From: UMGS1696 sp964623635
Lineage (GTDB): Bacteria > Bacillota > Clostridia > Oscillospirales > CAG-272
Direction of reading: 5' to 3'
Assembly: GCA_964623635.1 (NCBI GenBank)
Contig: CAZUUA010000054.1
Coordinates: 1 to 10,210 of the forward strand
DNA length: 10,210 nt
Shown here: positions 1 to 6,716 of the stretch, piece by piece
Position numbering within the stretch: position 1 is the first letter of the stretch
Layout: every line of letters starts with the position of its first letter
The notes under the pieces: model-generated
The model's input: only the letters and a program-made list of their open reading frames with translations
What the model was told of the DNA's origin: nothing
Database searches by the model: none
Made by a program: the position numbers and the translations under genes

Positions 1-237
1 GCTGAAAACTTTGCTATGTGCGTAAACGATATGGTTGCAATCGAGGATGGAATAGATATTTCAGCAGGATTAAGTATTCCAGGTGTTCTATTATCATTGG
101 GCAAAGCACCTACTTTGGCGTCAATTATAGCGGCTTTAGCGCAAGCAGGACTTGATTCAGTATCGCCAAGTGATATTTCTGATCTATATAGCGCAAAAGA
201 TAATGCAATAAAGTATTACGAACGGTTGAAAGGATAA
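1..237 (+). CDS. C-terminal fragment of a protein with a hydrophobic Ala/Gly-rich domain (5' end off the window)
   Basis: The frame is open from base 1 (Ala-Glu-Asn-Phe-Ala-Met...) and ends with TAA at 235-237, so 78 residues of a longer protein are visible. The ATG at 16 is only an internal methionine and has no ribosome binding site. The fragment has an amphipathic start (FAMCVNDMVAIEDG), a long Ala/Gly/Leu-rich stretch, and a charged tail ending YYERLKG. I do not recognise the family. The start resembles FVDEVDEMIDCENK near the end of the next gene (shared F-x3-V-[ND]-[DE]-M-[VI] and a later E). Both are followed by a hydrophobic segment of similar length containing an L-D-x-V-x-P motif, so the two are probably tandem paralogues. 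The next gene starts 2 nt after this stop, implying an operon with coupled translation. Base composition is AT-rich compared with the genes to the right. Function unknown; a secreted or antimicrobial role is only a guess. Confidence 0.6.
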   Translation, partial: AENFAMCVNDMVAIEDGIDISAGLSIPGVLLSLGKAPTLASIIAALAQAGLDSVSPSDISDLYSAKDNAIKYYERLKG

Positions 238-239
238 GC

Positions 240-767
240 ATGATTATGAAAAAAGTAATATCTATGTTTCTTTCTTTGGCTTTAATCCTGACCTTTCCGG
301 GATGCGTTTTAGCCGGAGATATCCAGACCTATACATATGAATCCCATGGAAGCGAGATTCAAAAAACGGTAGAAGATGAAGTTGTGGAAGTAACCGTGAA
401 AAACGGCGATTGTGAAGCCTATATGCTGTACAATTCCGACACGGAAGAATTCGAACTCATCTTATATGAAGCTGGTGAAATGACAGTACATCGTTCCGGT
501 TGTTTGGCGGTAGAAGAAGAGAAAAGTGCTGTGTATAGTGATACAGTAACCAATGATGCAGATATATTTTTTGGATATTCGTATTACTACAACACAGAAT
601 CGGCTTATGGCGACTATTATTGGAGATTGTTGGATCCAAATAGAGAAACATCCAGTAAGTATTTCTTTACGGCTAAGGATTCCTATAACAATGATTATGC
701 ATTTCGGTTTGTAGATGAAGTGGATGAAATGATCGACTGTGAGAATAAAGCTTTGATGCACCATTAG
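240..767 (+). CDS. Small exported protein, unknown function, probably C-terminally truncated by frameshift
   Basis: 175 residues from ATG 240, or 173 from ATG 246. The AAAGGA at 229-234 could serve either; the MKK start at 246 gives the more typical signal peptide. The N-terminus (MKKVISMFLSLALILTFPGC) is a clear Sec signal. It could be cut by signal peptidase I after VLA, or lipidated at the Cys of the imperfect lipobox FPGC. The mature part is acidic, rich in Tyr, Glu, Asp and Ser, with no recognised domain. It ends abruptly at TAG 765-767, just after a segment matching the upstream gene's FAMCVNDM region. Read one base back (-1) from about 747-749, the sequence continues into a hydrophobic C-terminal domain, so the annotated stop is probably caused by a lost base. 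With one A restored the protein would have about 242 residues. The architecture (signal peptide, polar middle, hydrophobic Ala-rich tail) recalls large secreted bacteriocin-like proteins such as geobacillin 26, but this is a weak impression from memory. Confidence 0.7.
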   Translation: MIMKKVISMFLSLALILTFPGCVLAGDIQTYTYESHGSEIQKTVEDEVVEVTVKNGDCEAYMLYNSDTEEFELILYEAGEMTVHRSGCLAVEEEKSAVYSDTVTNDADIFFGYSYYYNTESAYGDYYWRLLDPNRETSSKYFFTAKDSYNNDYAFRFVDEVDEMIDCENKALMHH

Positions 768-967
768 ACGCAATTTTGGATATTGTTGCAGCGGTGGGGT
801 CAATAGCGATTTATAACGGGCTCACAAAGATTGGCATAGCTGTGCAGGCAGCAGCAACAGCATTGGAGATAACATTGGATGTAGTAGATCCCCTAACAGA
901 TGCATATGCTTGTGCGTTGAATGCAGATTTGTGGTATGATTTCATCGATGAAACAATTCGCCCATAA
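749..967 (+). pseudogene. Out-of-frame C-terminal domain of the preceding secreted protein
   Basis: This frame opens after TAA 746-748, overlaps the end of the preceding gene, and runs to TAA 965-967. The only start for an independent protein is TTG 776, giving 63 residues with no ribosome binding site. The protein reads SFDAPLDAILDIVAAVGS then a hydrophobic Ala/Ile-rich stretch, LDVVDP, and a tail ending DETIRP. Adding one A to the AAA at 747-749 would join it directly to ENK of the upstream frame. It would then align in order and length with the fragment at the left edge: about 86 versus 75 residues after the shared Phe, both with a hydrophobic block and an L-D-x-V-x-P motif. I therefore read it as the severed C-terminal domain and not as a separate gene. 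Alternatives are a sequencing error at the A run or a genuine TTG-started small protein. Confidence 0.55.
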
Positions 968-972
968 GAAAT

Positions 973-1025
973 AAGAAGTAGTCCAAACGAGGGTGTGTGA
1001 CCCGATTGAGACTACTTCTTTTGGG
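973..1025 (+). terminator. Hairpin terminator of the left-hand operon
   Basis: AAGAAGTAGTC (973-983) pairs perfectly with GACTACTTCTT (1010-1020), and TTTT spans 1019-1022. Inside the 26-nt loop, GGGT (991-994) and ACCC (1000-1003) form a second short stem. It starts 6 nt after the last stop codon of the exported-protein operon. The T tract is short, so termination may be partial. Confidence 0.6.
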
Positions 1026-1052
1026 GAAGAATAAAAAATGTTCTGTACTCCC

Positions 1053-1081
1053 TTGACAAAGGGGATACGGTGTGCTACAAT
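1053..1081 (+). promoter_or_regulatory. Near-consensus sigma-A promoter of the small RNA
   Basis: TTGACA at 1053-1058, a 17-nt spacer, then TACAAT at 1076-1081. TGC directly ahead of the -10 box gives an extended -10 (TG at 1073-1074). This is among the strongest promoters visible in the window. Transcription should start near 1088 and run rightward. Confidence 0.8.
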
Positions 1082-1087
1082 GAAGAT

Positions 1088-1178
1088 GCAACAGAAAAGT
1101 TCGGTCTAGTTGTGTTAGATCGATGCGAAATCGGAGTGGTTCCCTAGGAAAGTCATCGTATAAACGGTGGCTTTTTTT
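1088..1178 (+). ncRNA. Putative free-standing small RNA, about 90 nt, class not recognised
   Basis: The predicted transcript runs from the strong promoter at 1053-1081 to a hairpin plus T7 tract at 1150-1178. No credible protein-coding gene lies in it or after it on this strand; the next gene (1217-2242) is convergent. Visible structure: an 8-bp stem TCGGTCTA (1101-1108) / TAGATCGA (1116-1123) with one G-U pair and a 7-nt loop; a short TTCC/GGAA stem (1140-1143 / 1147-1150) around CTA; then the terminator stem. The sequence does not match the riboswitch, SRP, 6S, tmRNA or T-box consensus motifs that I know. A 9-codon ORF starting at 1080 overlaps the -10 box and would precede the transcript start, so it cannot be translated from it. 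It could be a trans-acting regulator, or an RNA linked to the neighbouring exported proteins. Confidence 0.55.
1150..1178 (+). terminator. Rho-independent terminator of the small RNA
   Basis: GTCATCGT (1152-1159), loop ATAA, ACGGTGGC (1164-1171): an 8-bp stem with two G-U pairs, extended by A-T pairs at the base. T7 follows at 1172-1178. On the opposite strand the hairpin is followed by only TTT, so it may act weakly as the end of the convergent minus-strand operon. Confidence 0.75.
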
Positions 1179-1216
1179 GGTGCATAAACTACTTCTTATT
1201 TCTTCCTTCTACCTTC

Positions 1217-2242
1217 TTACTTCTCTTTCACCCCAGCCAATAGCTTTACAAAGCTCCACATCATTTGTTTTCCTTCCGGCGGCAGCTCTCGTACCGTGCG
1301 GATCATGGCTCCGATGGTCTTCATGGTGCCTTCGGTCAGGTCGGTTACAGTACGGGCATTGTTGGCTTCTAAGATCTGGAAGAATACCTCCGTGAAGGTA
1401 CGTCTGTCCTCCGGGGTCATGTTGGACAGCCACTGCCGCATCCGCTCTCCACCTTCCACCGCTTCCTTGGACAGCGCCGCCTCTCGGACAAAGGAAGGGC
1501 CTAAGATCTGCCAGGAAAAGGGGTCGTGTTGGAGCAGGCGCATATGGTTGCTGCGGATCACCTCATAGGGGCCACTTTGCTCCAGCAGCATCCCCACAAT
1601 GGAGGATTGGGGCAGCAGTGTCAAGAGTTTGTCTTCCATGGCGTGGTAGGCAGGAGAGGTGATCATGTCCTCCGTGAAGCCGGGACCGTCGTTGCTGTAG
1701 GCTCGGACGATCCGTTCCCGCACCCCATCCTTGGCGTGTACGGCCCCATAGATGGCAAGGTTGCCGCCTTTGGAGTGACCGCCCAGCCGGATGCCCTCAC
1801 GATAAAGACTGCCCACCTCGTTGACATAATCTGCGGCGGCCTGTTGGCTGGGTGTTGGCGTACAAAAGCTCAACTGAAAGTCCTCATGCCAGCCCACCAG
1901 CGTGTCGTCCGTGCCCCGAAAGGCAATGAACAGGCTGTTGTCCGGCGGCGGTAACAGGAAGGTAACTGCGGCAAACTGCTTACCGGCGGCTTCATCCAGT
2001 TCGTTCCGATAGCAGGTCACGTACACATCCCGGAACCGGACGGAATCGGCTGCCTGTCGGAACAGCTCGTTGGTGACAGCCGGGATCAGCACGCCAAAGG
2101 TACAGCCATCCGGATGGGTCTCAAAGAAGCGTTGGCTGCAGGTTTCCAGCTTCACCGGCCTGCCCAGCGCATCTCCGGACACGATCTCGGAAAAGTCCAC
2201 GAAGGACAGCATGGAAAAGAGCAGGTTATCCACATCATTGAA
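1217..2242 (-). CDS. Mbeg1-like (DUF2974) alpha/beta hydrolase, N-terminus lost in the assembly gap
   Basis: The protein matches the Mbeg1-like/DUF2974 family of lipase-fold serine hydrolases, common in Firmicutes, substrate unknown. Counting from the GTG at 2233, a lipase-like AFRGTDDTLVGWHEDF lies at 104-119, the nucleophile elbow GGHSKGGN at 151-158 (Ser154), YSNDGPGF with a likely catalytic Asp182, and QHDPFSW with a likely catalytic His236. There is no signal peptide in the visible part. The GTG is not the real start: the frame stays open into the N run and reads FNDVDNLLFSMLSFVDF. In this family such a motif (FNEVDNL...) normally follows some 20 residues of N-terminus, so the start lies in the gap. 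It ends at 1217 with no strong terminator. It is the last gene of a minus-strand set after mnmM and the VanY-like peptidase; whether it is cotranscribed across the gap cannot be seen. Confidence 0.85.
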   Translation of the reverse strand, partial: FNDVDNLLFSMLSFVDFSEIVSGDALGRPVKLETCSQRFFETHPDGCTFGVLIPAVTNELFRQAADSVRFRDVYVTCYRNELDEAAGKQFAAVTFLLPPPDNSLFIAFRGTDDTLVGWHEDFQLSFCTPTPSQQAAADYVNEVGSLYREGIRLGGHSKGGNLAIYGAVHAKDGVRERIVRAYSNDGPGFTEDMITSPAYHAMEDKLLTLLPQSSIVGMLLEQSGPYEVIRSNHMRLLQHDPFSWQILGPSFVREAALSKEAVEGGERMRQWLSNMTPEDRRTFTEVFFQILEANNARTVTDLTEGTMKTIGAMIRTVRELPPEGKQMMWSFVKLLAGVKEK

Positions 2243-2342
2243 NNNNNNNNNNNNNNNNNNNNNNNNNNNNNNNNNNNNNNNNNNNNNNNNNNNNNNNNNN
2301 NNNNNNNNNNNNNNNNNNNNNNNNNNNNNNNNNNNNNNNNNN
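2243..2342. other. Assembly gap of exactly 100 N
   Basis: 100 consecutive N, the usual placeholder for a gap of unknown length. It removes the catalytic C-terminal half of the VanY-like peptidase and the N-terminus of the Mbeg1-like hydrolase. Those missing parts need several hundred bases, so the true gap must be longer than shown. Confidence 0.97.
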
Positions 2343-3569
2343 CTGGTAGCTGTAGGTGCGGTAGCCGCTGTTCACCTGCATCCCCGGCAGCCCGGCACTG
2401 TTCATCTCTAGCAGCAGTGCTTCCAGAGATTTGGCAGCGATCTGCCGCAGCTTCTGGGTGGTACGACCCTTGGCGGTGGCTGCTACATCCACCAGATCCG
2501 TGGGTGCATAGTCGGCAGAGAGCGTGCTTTTGGTGTTCACCAGATCCAGATAACCGTCCCGGTTTTCCGGTGCCATGTACTGCTCATAGGTGGTCAGGTC
2601 GTTGACAAAGGTCACGTTGGCCAGCTCCATATCGATCTCTCCATCGTCGTCCGTCAGGTTGGAGGGCAAAAACGCATCTTCCTCCGGCACCGATTCGATG
2701 GGTTCCGCTGCCTTCATTCGGAAGGACGGATCCAGGTACAAAAGCACCTTGTCCTTGGCCTGCTCCTCGGTGGTCTCCGTGTCCACCAGCTTGCCCACCG
2801 CAATGGTACCGTCGTCCACCCGGATGGACAGATTCTCCATCACATCGTCGATAAAATCCACACTGACCCAAACCTCTTCGCCAAGGAGTCGGTTGGCGCC
2901 ATCCAGAGGCACCTGTTGTCCGTTGACCACAGCGGTCGCCACCCCATCCGGGAAGGTCACATATTCTTCGTCCCCTTCTCCACGGCTGTCGGTAAGGGTG
3001 TCGGTGTCCGCAAACAAAAACCGCCGTTCTGCTGCCGAACCGGTCTCCGCCATACCCAGATAGTCTGCCAGATCCTGGAAGCAGAAGTAGTAGATGCCAT
3101 CCACATAAGCGGTATCAAAATCCACCTTGCGCACGTCGGCACCGCCATAGGTGTAGCGGATCTTCTGCTCCTTTTCCGCATCGGGCGTGGCGTGGAAGCA
3201 AAGGAGAAACAGACCACCGGCGATCAAGGTCATGACAAGCAGCACCACCCCAAACACCGCCAATCTGCCAAGGAACACCTGCCTGTTCCGTTGTCTGCGC
3301 CGTCTGGCCTCCTGTTTGCGCATCATCCGCTCCACCTCAGCCGCACGTCGTCTTTGGGCAGCCGTAGCCGCTCTCTGCCGCTGATACGCCTGGTACTCCC
3401 GTTCGGTCATGGGATGCCGCCGGTTTTGCTCGTGCATCGGTTGCCCGTGCATCGGACGCTGCTCATACGGCGCACCTTGATATCCTGTACGTCCCTGTGA
3501 CGACCGTGGCGGATACGGCTGTCTTCTGCCATTGTTACCCCGTGGGGGTTTATTATACCCATTTTGCAT
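2343..3569 (-). CDS. Membrane-anchored VanY-type D-alanyl-D-alanine carboxypeptidase (peptidase M15), C-terminus lost in gap
   Basis: 409 residues are visible, from ATG 3569 with AAAGGAG about 10 nt upstream. Order: a cytoplasmic tail rich in Pro, Gly, Gln and Arg (1-55); a highly basic helical, possibly coiled-coil segment (about 57-98); one transmembrane helix (about 103-125); then an extracellular part. Residues about 153-260 look like a copper-amine-oxidase-N-like stalk domain (VDGIYYF, VVNGQQVPLDGANRLLGEEVWVSVDFI). The M15B domain starts near 340 with LVNTKSTLSADYAPTDLV and reaches NSGYRTYSYQ, whose Ser-Gly-Tyr-Arg is the family's conserved SGYR. The zinc ligands (His of SxHxxGLAxD and the later ExWH) would lie in the missing part. 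The family trims the terminal D-Ala from peptidoglycan stem peptides. Nothing suggests vancomycin resistance: no vanR/S/H/A/X is nearby. It lies 53 nt after mnmM and is probably cotranscribed. Confidence 0.88.
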
Positions 3570-3622
3570 GGTCTTGTGGCTCCTTTCGTTTTTTCTTCAT
3601 GGGGAGATACGTCCCTTCCCCC

Positions 3623-4189
3623 TCACTCCTCCTTTTTCTCGATCACGTTGAAGAACGGGCTGTCCGGGGAGTTGAGCATACGGAACTGGGCAATGCTGTA
3701 GCGGAACCGGGAGATCGTGCCAAAATAGGCGGTCAGCTCCTCTCCTTCCAGTGCGCCTTCCGGGTGGCCGGGATAGACCGCTACCAACAACACACCGCCG
3801 GGTGAAAGCATCTCGATGGCATTTTGTACCGCCGGCAGCGTGGTACTGCGCTTGGTGGTGAGCTTCTTGTTTCCGGCACCCGGCAGATACCCCAGATTGA
3901 ACATACCGGCCTTGATCTTGCCCTGCACAAATTCCGGTGCCCGGTGGTGGGAAGCGCAGATCAGGTGCCAGTTGTCCGGGCAATGGTTTTTCGCTAAGTT
4001 CTCCGCTGTAGACCGCAGGGCAGCCGGCTGGATGTCAAAGGCATATACCGTCCCCGTAGGCCCCACCAATTGGGACAAAAACACCGTGTCGTAGCCGTTC
4101 CCCATGGTGAAATCTACGGCAGTGTCCCCCGGTGCCAGATGGGCCTTGATAAAGGATTTTTGTAAGGATAATAAGTCTGTCATGGGCAT
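3623..4189 (-). CDS. mnmM: tRNA mnm5s2U biosynthesis methyltransferase MnmM (YtqB-type rRNA_methylase family)
   Basis: 188 residues, the full length for the family, from ATG 4189 (ATG 4183 also possible) with AAAGGAG about 9 nt upstream. It is a class I SAM-dependent methyltransferase of Pfam rRNA_methylase. The SAM-binding motif is DFTMGNGYDT (26-35), the acidic end of strand 2 is FDIQ (51-54), and the family signature NLGYLPG lies at 98-104, followed by a Lys/Thr-rich loop and VYPGHPEG (138-145). Despite the family name, B. subtilis YtqB was shown to be MnmM, which methylates nm5s2U to mnm5s2U at the wobble position of certain tRNAs. I assign that role by family resemblance. It is the first gene of the minus-strand mnmM, vanY-like, Mbeg1-like set, and the 150 bp upstream of it must hold the promoter, although I see no convincing -35/-10 pair. 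Confidence 0.85.
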   Translation of the reverse strand: MPMTDLLSLQKSFIKAHLAPGDTAVDFTMGNGYDTVFLSQLVGPTGTVYAFDIQPAALRSTAENLAKNHCPDNWHLICASHHRAPEFVQGKIKAGMFNLGYLPGAGNKKLTTKRSTTLPAVQNAIEMLSPGGVLLVAVYPGHPEGALEGEELTAYFGTISRFRYSIAQFRMLNSPDSPFFNVIEKKEE

Positions 4190-4290
4190 GGTGTGGTTCT
4201 CCTTTGTATATCAAACGATGATACCAAAATGGGGATCTGCCGAAATAATATGGGTTATATATCCGGCTCGTTTTTCCCCATATGACGAAA

Positions 4291-4315
4291 CAGGGAGGAA
4301 AAAAGTTCCCCCCTG
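4291..4315 (-). terminator. Terminator-like hairpin downstream of iorB
   Basis: CAGGGAGGAA (4291-4300) pairs with TTCCCCCCTG (4306-4315) with one mismatch and a 5-nt loop, 24 nt past the iorB stop. On the minus strand only TTT follows the stem, so it is a weak intrinsic terminator at best. The 150-bp spacer 4190-4339 contains nothing else I can assign. Confidence 0.4.
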
Positions 4316-4339
4316 CATTCGGTATTCTGGTAATCTTTT

Positions 4340-4918
4340 TTACCCGATCATGGCACGGGCTGCATCGTAGGCCTTCATGTTCACTTCCAGTGCCTTGGCA
4401 GGGACACAGGATGCAACCGATTCCCGGAGCAGCTCTTCGTCAAAGCCCAGCACATCGGCGGCCAGTCCCATCAGCGCCACGTTGGACGCTCTCTCATTTC
4501 CGGCCTCTCTGGCAATGGACTGGGTGTCGTAGGCACGAATGTCTACTGCTAAGGCTTGCATCTTCTCCACCAGCTCCGTGGGGTATTCGGCAGCTCCCGT
4601 GATCACCGGCATGGGATTGATCTGCTGGATGGAGGTAACGACCGTACCGCCGATCTTCAGGCAGGGCAGCCAACGTGCCGCTTCCAACAGCTCAAAGCTC
4701 AGCACCACATCCGCTTCTCCTTCGCCGATCACCGGTGAATATACCGGCTCATCTCCGTACCGCACATAGGTCACCACGCTGCCCCCACGCTGGGACATCC
4801 CGTGTACCTCGGATACCTTTACATCATACCCGGCATCCATGGCAGCCTTCCCCAAAATCTTGGAGGCCAGCAGCGATCCCTGTCCCCCAACACCAACGAT
4901 CATGATATTTTTAATCAT
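4340..4918 (-). CDS. iorB: Indolepyruvate ferredoxin oxidoreductase, beta subunit
   Basis: 192 residues, the usual IorB length, from ATG 4918 with GGAG about 9 nt upstream. It carries the pyruvate-ferredoxin-oxidoreductase gamma-type domain. The N-terminal glycine-rich loop is GVGGQG (9-14) and the family signature is EVHGMSQRGGSV (37-48). With IorA it forms the enzyme that oxidatively decarboxylates aryl-2-oxoacids (indolepyruvate, phenylpyruvate, 4-hydroxyphenylpyruvate) with CoA to aryl-acetyl-CoA, reducing ferredoxin. It acts in the cytoplasm in anaerobic breakdown of aromatic amino acids. It follows iorA after 30 nt on the same strand, so the two are one transcription unit. The phenylacetate-CoA ligase gene often seen beside iorAB is not present here. 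Confidence 0.95.
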   Translation of the reverse strand: MIKNIMIVGVGGQGSLLASKILGKAAMDAGYDVKVSEVHGMSQRGGSVVTYVRYGDEPVYSPVIGEGEADVVLSFELLEAARWLPCLKIGGTVVTSIQQINPMPVITGAAEYPTELVEKMQALAVDIRAYDTQSIAREAGNERASNVALMGLAADVLGFDEELLRESVASCVPAKALEVNMKAYDAARAMIG

Positions 4919-4948
4919 ATGTATATTCTCCTAAATCTATTTTGACCC

Positions 4949-6676
4949 TCACCCAATGATCGCATCGAATTTGCACATCTGGGGACAGAGACCACAGCCT
5001 ACGCACATACTCTCGTCGATCTTGGCTTTCTTGTCGGCAAAGGAAATGCAGGGGCAGCCGATCTTCATGCAGGCACGACAGCCACGGCACTTGTCCGGAT
5101 CGATCTTCACCGGCGGATTCCTCTTCACCGTCTTCAGCAGCGCACAGGGACGACGGCAGATCACCACAGAGGGACAATCCGCTGCCACTTCTTCCTTGAT
5201 CACCGCTTCCAGTGCAGGCAGATCGTTGGGGTCTACCGCACGGACATGGGCTTCATCCACACCCAGAGCCGTGCAGATGGCTTCCAGAGACAGATTCTTG
5301 GCGGGCAGTCCCTTCAGGGTCGTGCCGGTCAACGGGTTCTCCTGGTGACCGGTCATGCCCGTGATGCTGTTGTCCAAGATCAGCGTGGTCAGCGGAGAAT
5401 GGTTGTAGACCGCATTCACAAGCCCCGTCATGCCGGAGTGCATAAAGGTGGAGTCTCCGATCACCGCCACATACTTGTCCCCTTCACCACGTGCCTTCAG
5501 CGTACCGTGCAGTGCCGAGATAGACGCACCCATGCAGTACACAGAGTCAATGGCAGACAGCGGCGCAACGGCTCCCAGCGTGTAGCAGCCAATGTCCCCG
5601 GAGACACGCAGACCCAGCTTGTGCAGCGTATAGAACACACCTCTGTGGGGACATCCGGGACACAGCACCGGCGGACGTCCGGGGATCGCATCCCCCAGCA
5701 TGGTGTTGTCCGGCTCATCTCCCAGCAGCAGCTTTTTCAGCAGTTCATCGGAATATTCGCCGCACATCGGCAGCACATCCTTACCGATCACGGAAATACC
5801 GTGTGCCTTGCAGAAGTCTTCGATCACCGGATCCAGCTCCTCGATCACATAGACCGTAGCATACTTGGCGCAGAAGTCTGCGATCTTCTTTTCCGGCAGG
5901 GGATTGACCAGACCTAACTTCAGGTAGGACGCATTCTTGCCAAAGGCTTCTCTGGCATAGTTATAAGCGTTCCCGGCGGAGATGATACCCACCTGGGTGC
6001 CGTTGTCTTCGATGGTGTTCAGGTCGGTGGTCTCTGCGAATGCCCGGAGAGCCGCCAGATGTTCTTCCACCACCACGTGGCGCTTCTTGGCATTGGACGG
6101 CATCATAACGTGCTTGGCAGGATCCTTTTCGTAGGCGCAGATATCCTTCTCTACCCGTTCCCCCAGCTCCACGACACTGCGGGAGTGGGCAGCTCTGGTG
6201 GTCATGCGGAAGATAAAGGGCGTGTCGAACCGTTCGGACAGCTCGTAGGCCGCCTTCATGTAGGCAACGCATTCGGCGCCGTTGGCAGGCTCCACCATGG
6301 GCAGCTTGGCACCGATGGCATAGTGACGGCTGTCCTGCTCGTTCTGCGAAGAGTGCATACCGGGGTCGTCTGCCACACCGATGACCAGCCCGGCGGTGAC
6401 ACCCACGTAACCGGCCACAAACAGTGGGTCTGCCGCCACGTTCAGTCCTACGTGCTTCATGCCGCAGAACGCACGACCGCCACCGACCGCCGCACCCATA
6501 GCCGCTTCCAGTGCGACCTTTTCGTTGGGTGCCCATTCGGCATAGATCTCGTCATACTTTGCCACTTCTTCGGTAATCTCGGTGCTGGGCGTTCCGGGAT
6601 AACTGGACACGAACCGTACCCCAGCTTCGTAAAGCCCTCTTGCCACAGCGGCGTTTCCAAGCATCAATTCTTTCAT
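4949..6676 (-). CDS. iorA: Indolepyruvate ferredoxin oxidoreductase, alpha subunit
   Basis: 575 residues from ATG 6676, with GAGG 7 nt upstream and the promoter at 6717-6745. The frame stays open to an ATG at 6745, but that lies in the -35 box and adds 23 residues foreign to the family, so it is rejected. The N-terminal pyrimidine-binding domain starts MKELMLGNAAVARG and has SSYPGTPSTEITE (24-36). The thiamine-diphosphate domain holds CPGCPHRG, GDIGCYTLG and the GDSTFMHSG...DNS motif from about residue 407. The C-terminus is a ferredoxin domain with two 4Fe-4S motifs: Cys530, 533, 536, 541 (CRGCRACMKIGCP) and Cys558, 561, 564, 568 (CVGCGLCPQMC). This is the catalytic and electron-exit subunit that pairs with IorB, and it is oxygen-sensitive in the family. 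All expected residues are present, so it should be functional. Confidence 0.96.
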   Translation of the reverse strand: MKELMLGNAAVARGLYEAGVRFVSSYPGTPSTEITEEVAKYDEIYAEWAPNEKVALEAAMGAAVGGGRAFCGMKHVGLNVAADPLFVAGYVGVTAGLVIGVADDPGMHSSQNEQDSRHYAIGAKLPMVEPANGAECVAYMKAAYELSERFDTPFIFRMTTRAAHSRSVVELGERVEKDICAYEKDPAKHVMMPSNAKKRHVVVEEHLAALRAFAETTDLNTIEDNGTQVGIISAGNAYNYAREAFGKNASYLKLGLVNPLPEKKIADFCAKYATVYVIEELDPVIEDFCKAHGISVIGKDVLPMCGEYSDELLKKLLLGDEPDNTMLGDAIPGRPPVLCPGCPHRGVFYTLHKLGLRVSGDIGCYTLGAVAPLSAIDSVYCMGASISALHGTLKARGEGDKYVAVIGDSTFMHSGMTGLVNAVYNHSPLTTLILDNSITGMTGHQENPLTGTTLKGLPAKNLSLEAICTALGVDEAHVRAVDPNDLPALEAVIKEEVAADCPSVVICRRPCALLKTVKRNPPVKIDPDKCRGCRACMKIGCPCISFADKKAKIDESMCVGCGLCPQMCKFDAIIG

Positions 6677-6716
6677 GGATATACCTCGTATTTTTGTTTT
6701 ACATAGATTTGCTATT

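Larger units (their letters stand above)
966..1204. repeat. 17-nt perfect inverted repeat flanking the small-RNA unit
   Basis: AAGAAATAAGAAGTAGT at 966-982 is exactly reverse-complementary to ACTACTTCTTATTTCTT at 1188-1204. A third, shorter copy of the right arm (ACTACTTCTT) lies at 1011-1020, where it forms the operon terminator. The repeats enclose about 205 bp holding the promoter and small RNA. The arms are low in complexity (purine/pyrimidine-rich), but 17 identical bases within 240 bp is hard to dismiss as chance. They could be mobile-element ends or alternative terminator arms. Confidence 0.55.

Noticed and set aside
741..760. Programmed -1 ribosomal frameshift joining the two parts of the exported protein
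   Set aside because: The needed shift is -1 at AAT AAA GCT, which is not an X-XXY-YYZ slippery heptamer, and no strong stem directly follows. A lost A is simpler.
1123..1395. Plus-strand frame of 90 codons with a signal-peptide-like start following the small-RNA promoter
   Set aside because: It has no ribosome binding site, runs through the T7 terminator and then through the complement of the Mbeg1-like hydrolase gene.
2343..3569. Vancomycin-resistance cluster (vanY)
   Set aside because: Only a VanY-type peptidase is present; neighbours are mnmM and a Mbeg1-like hydrolase, with no van ligase, dehydrogenase, VanX or two-component genes.
5246..5917. Long open frame on the plus strand (223 codons) inside iorA
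   Set aside because: Antisense shadow of a high-GC gene whose minus-strand product is an unmistakable IorA; the shadow protein has no recognisable features.
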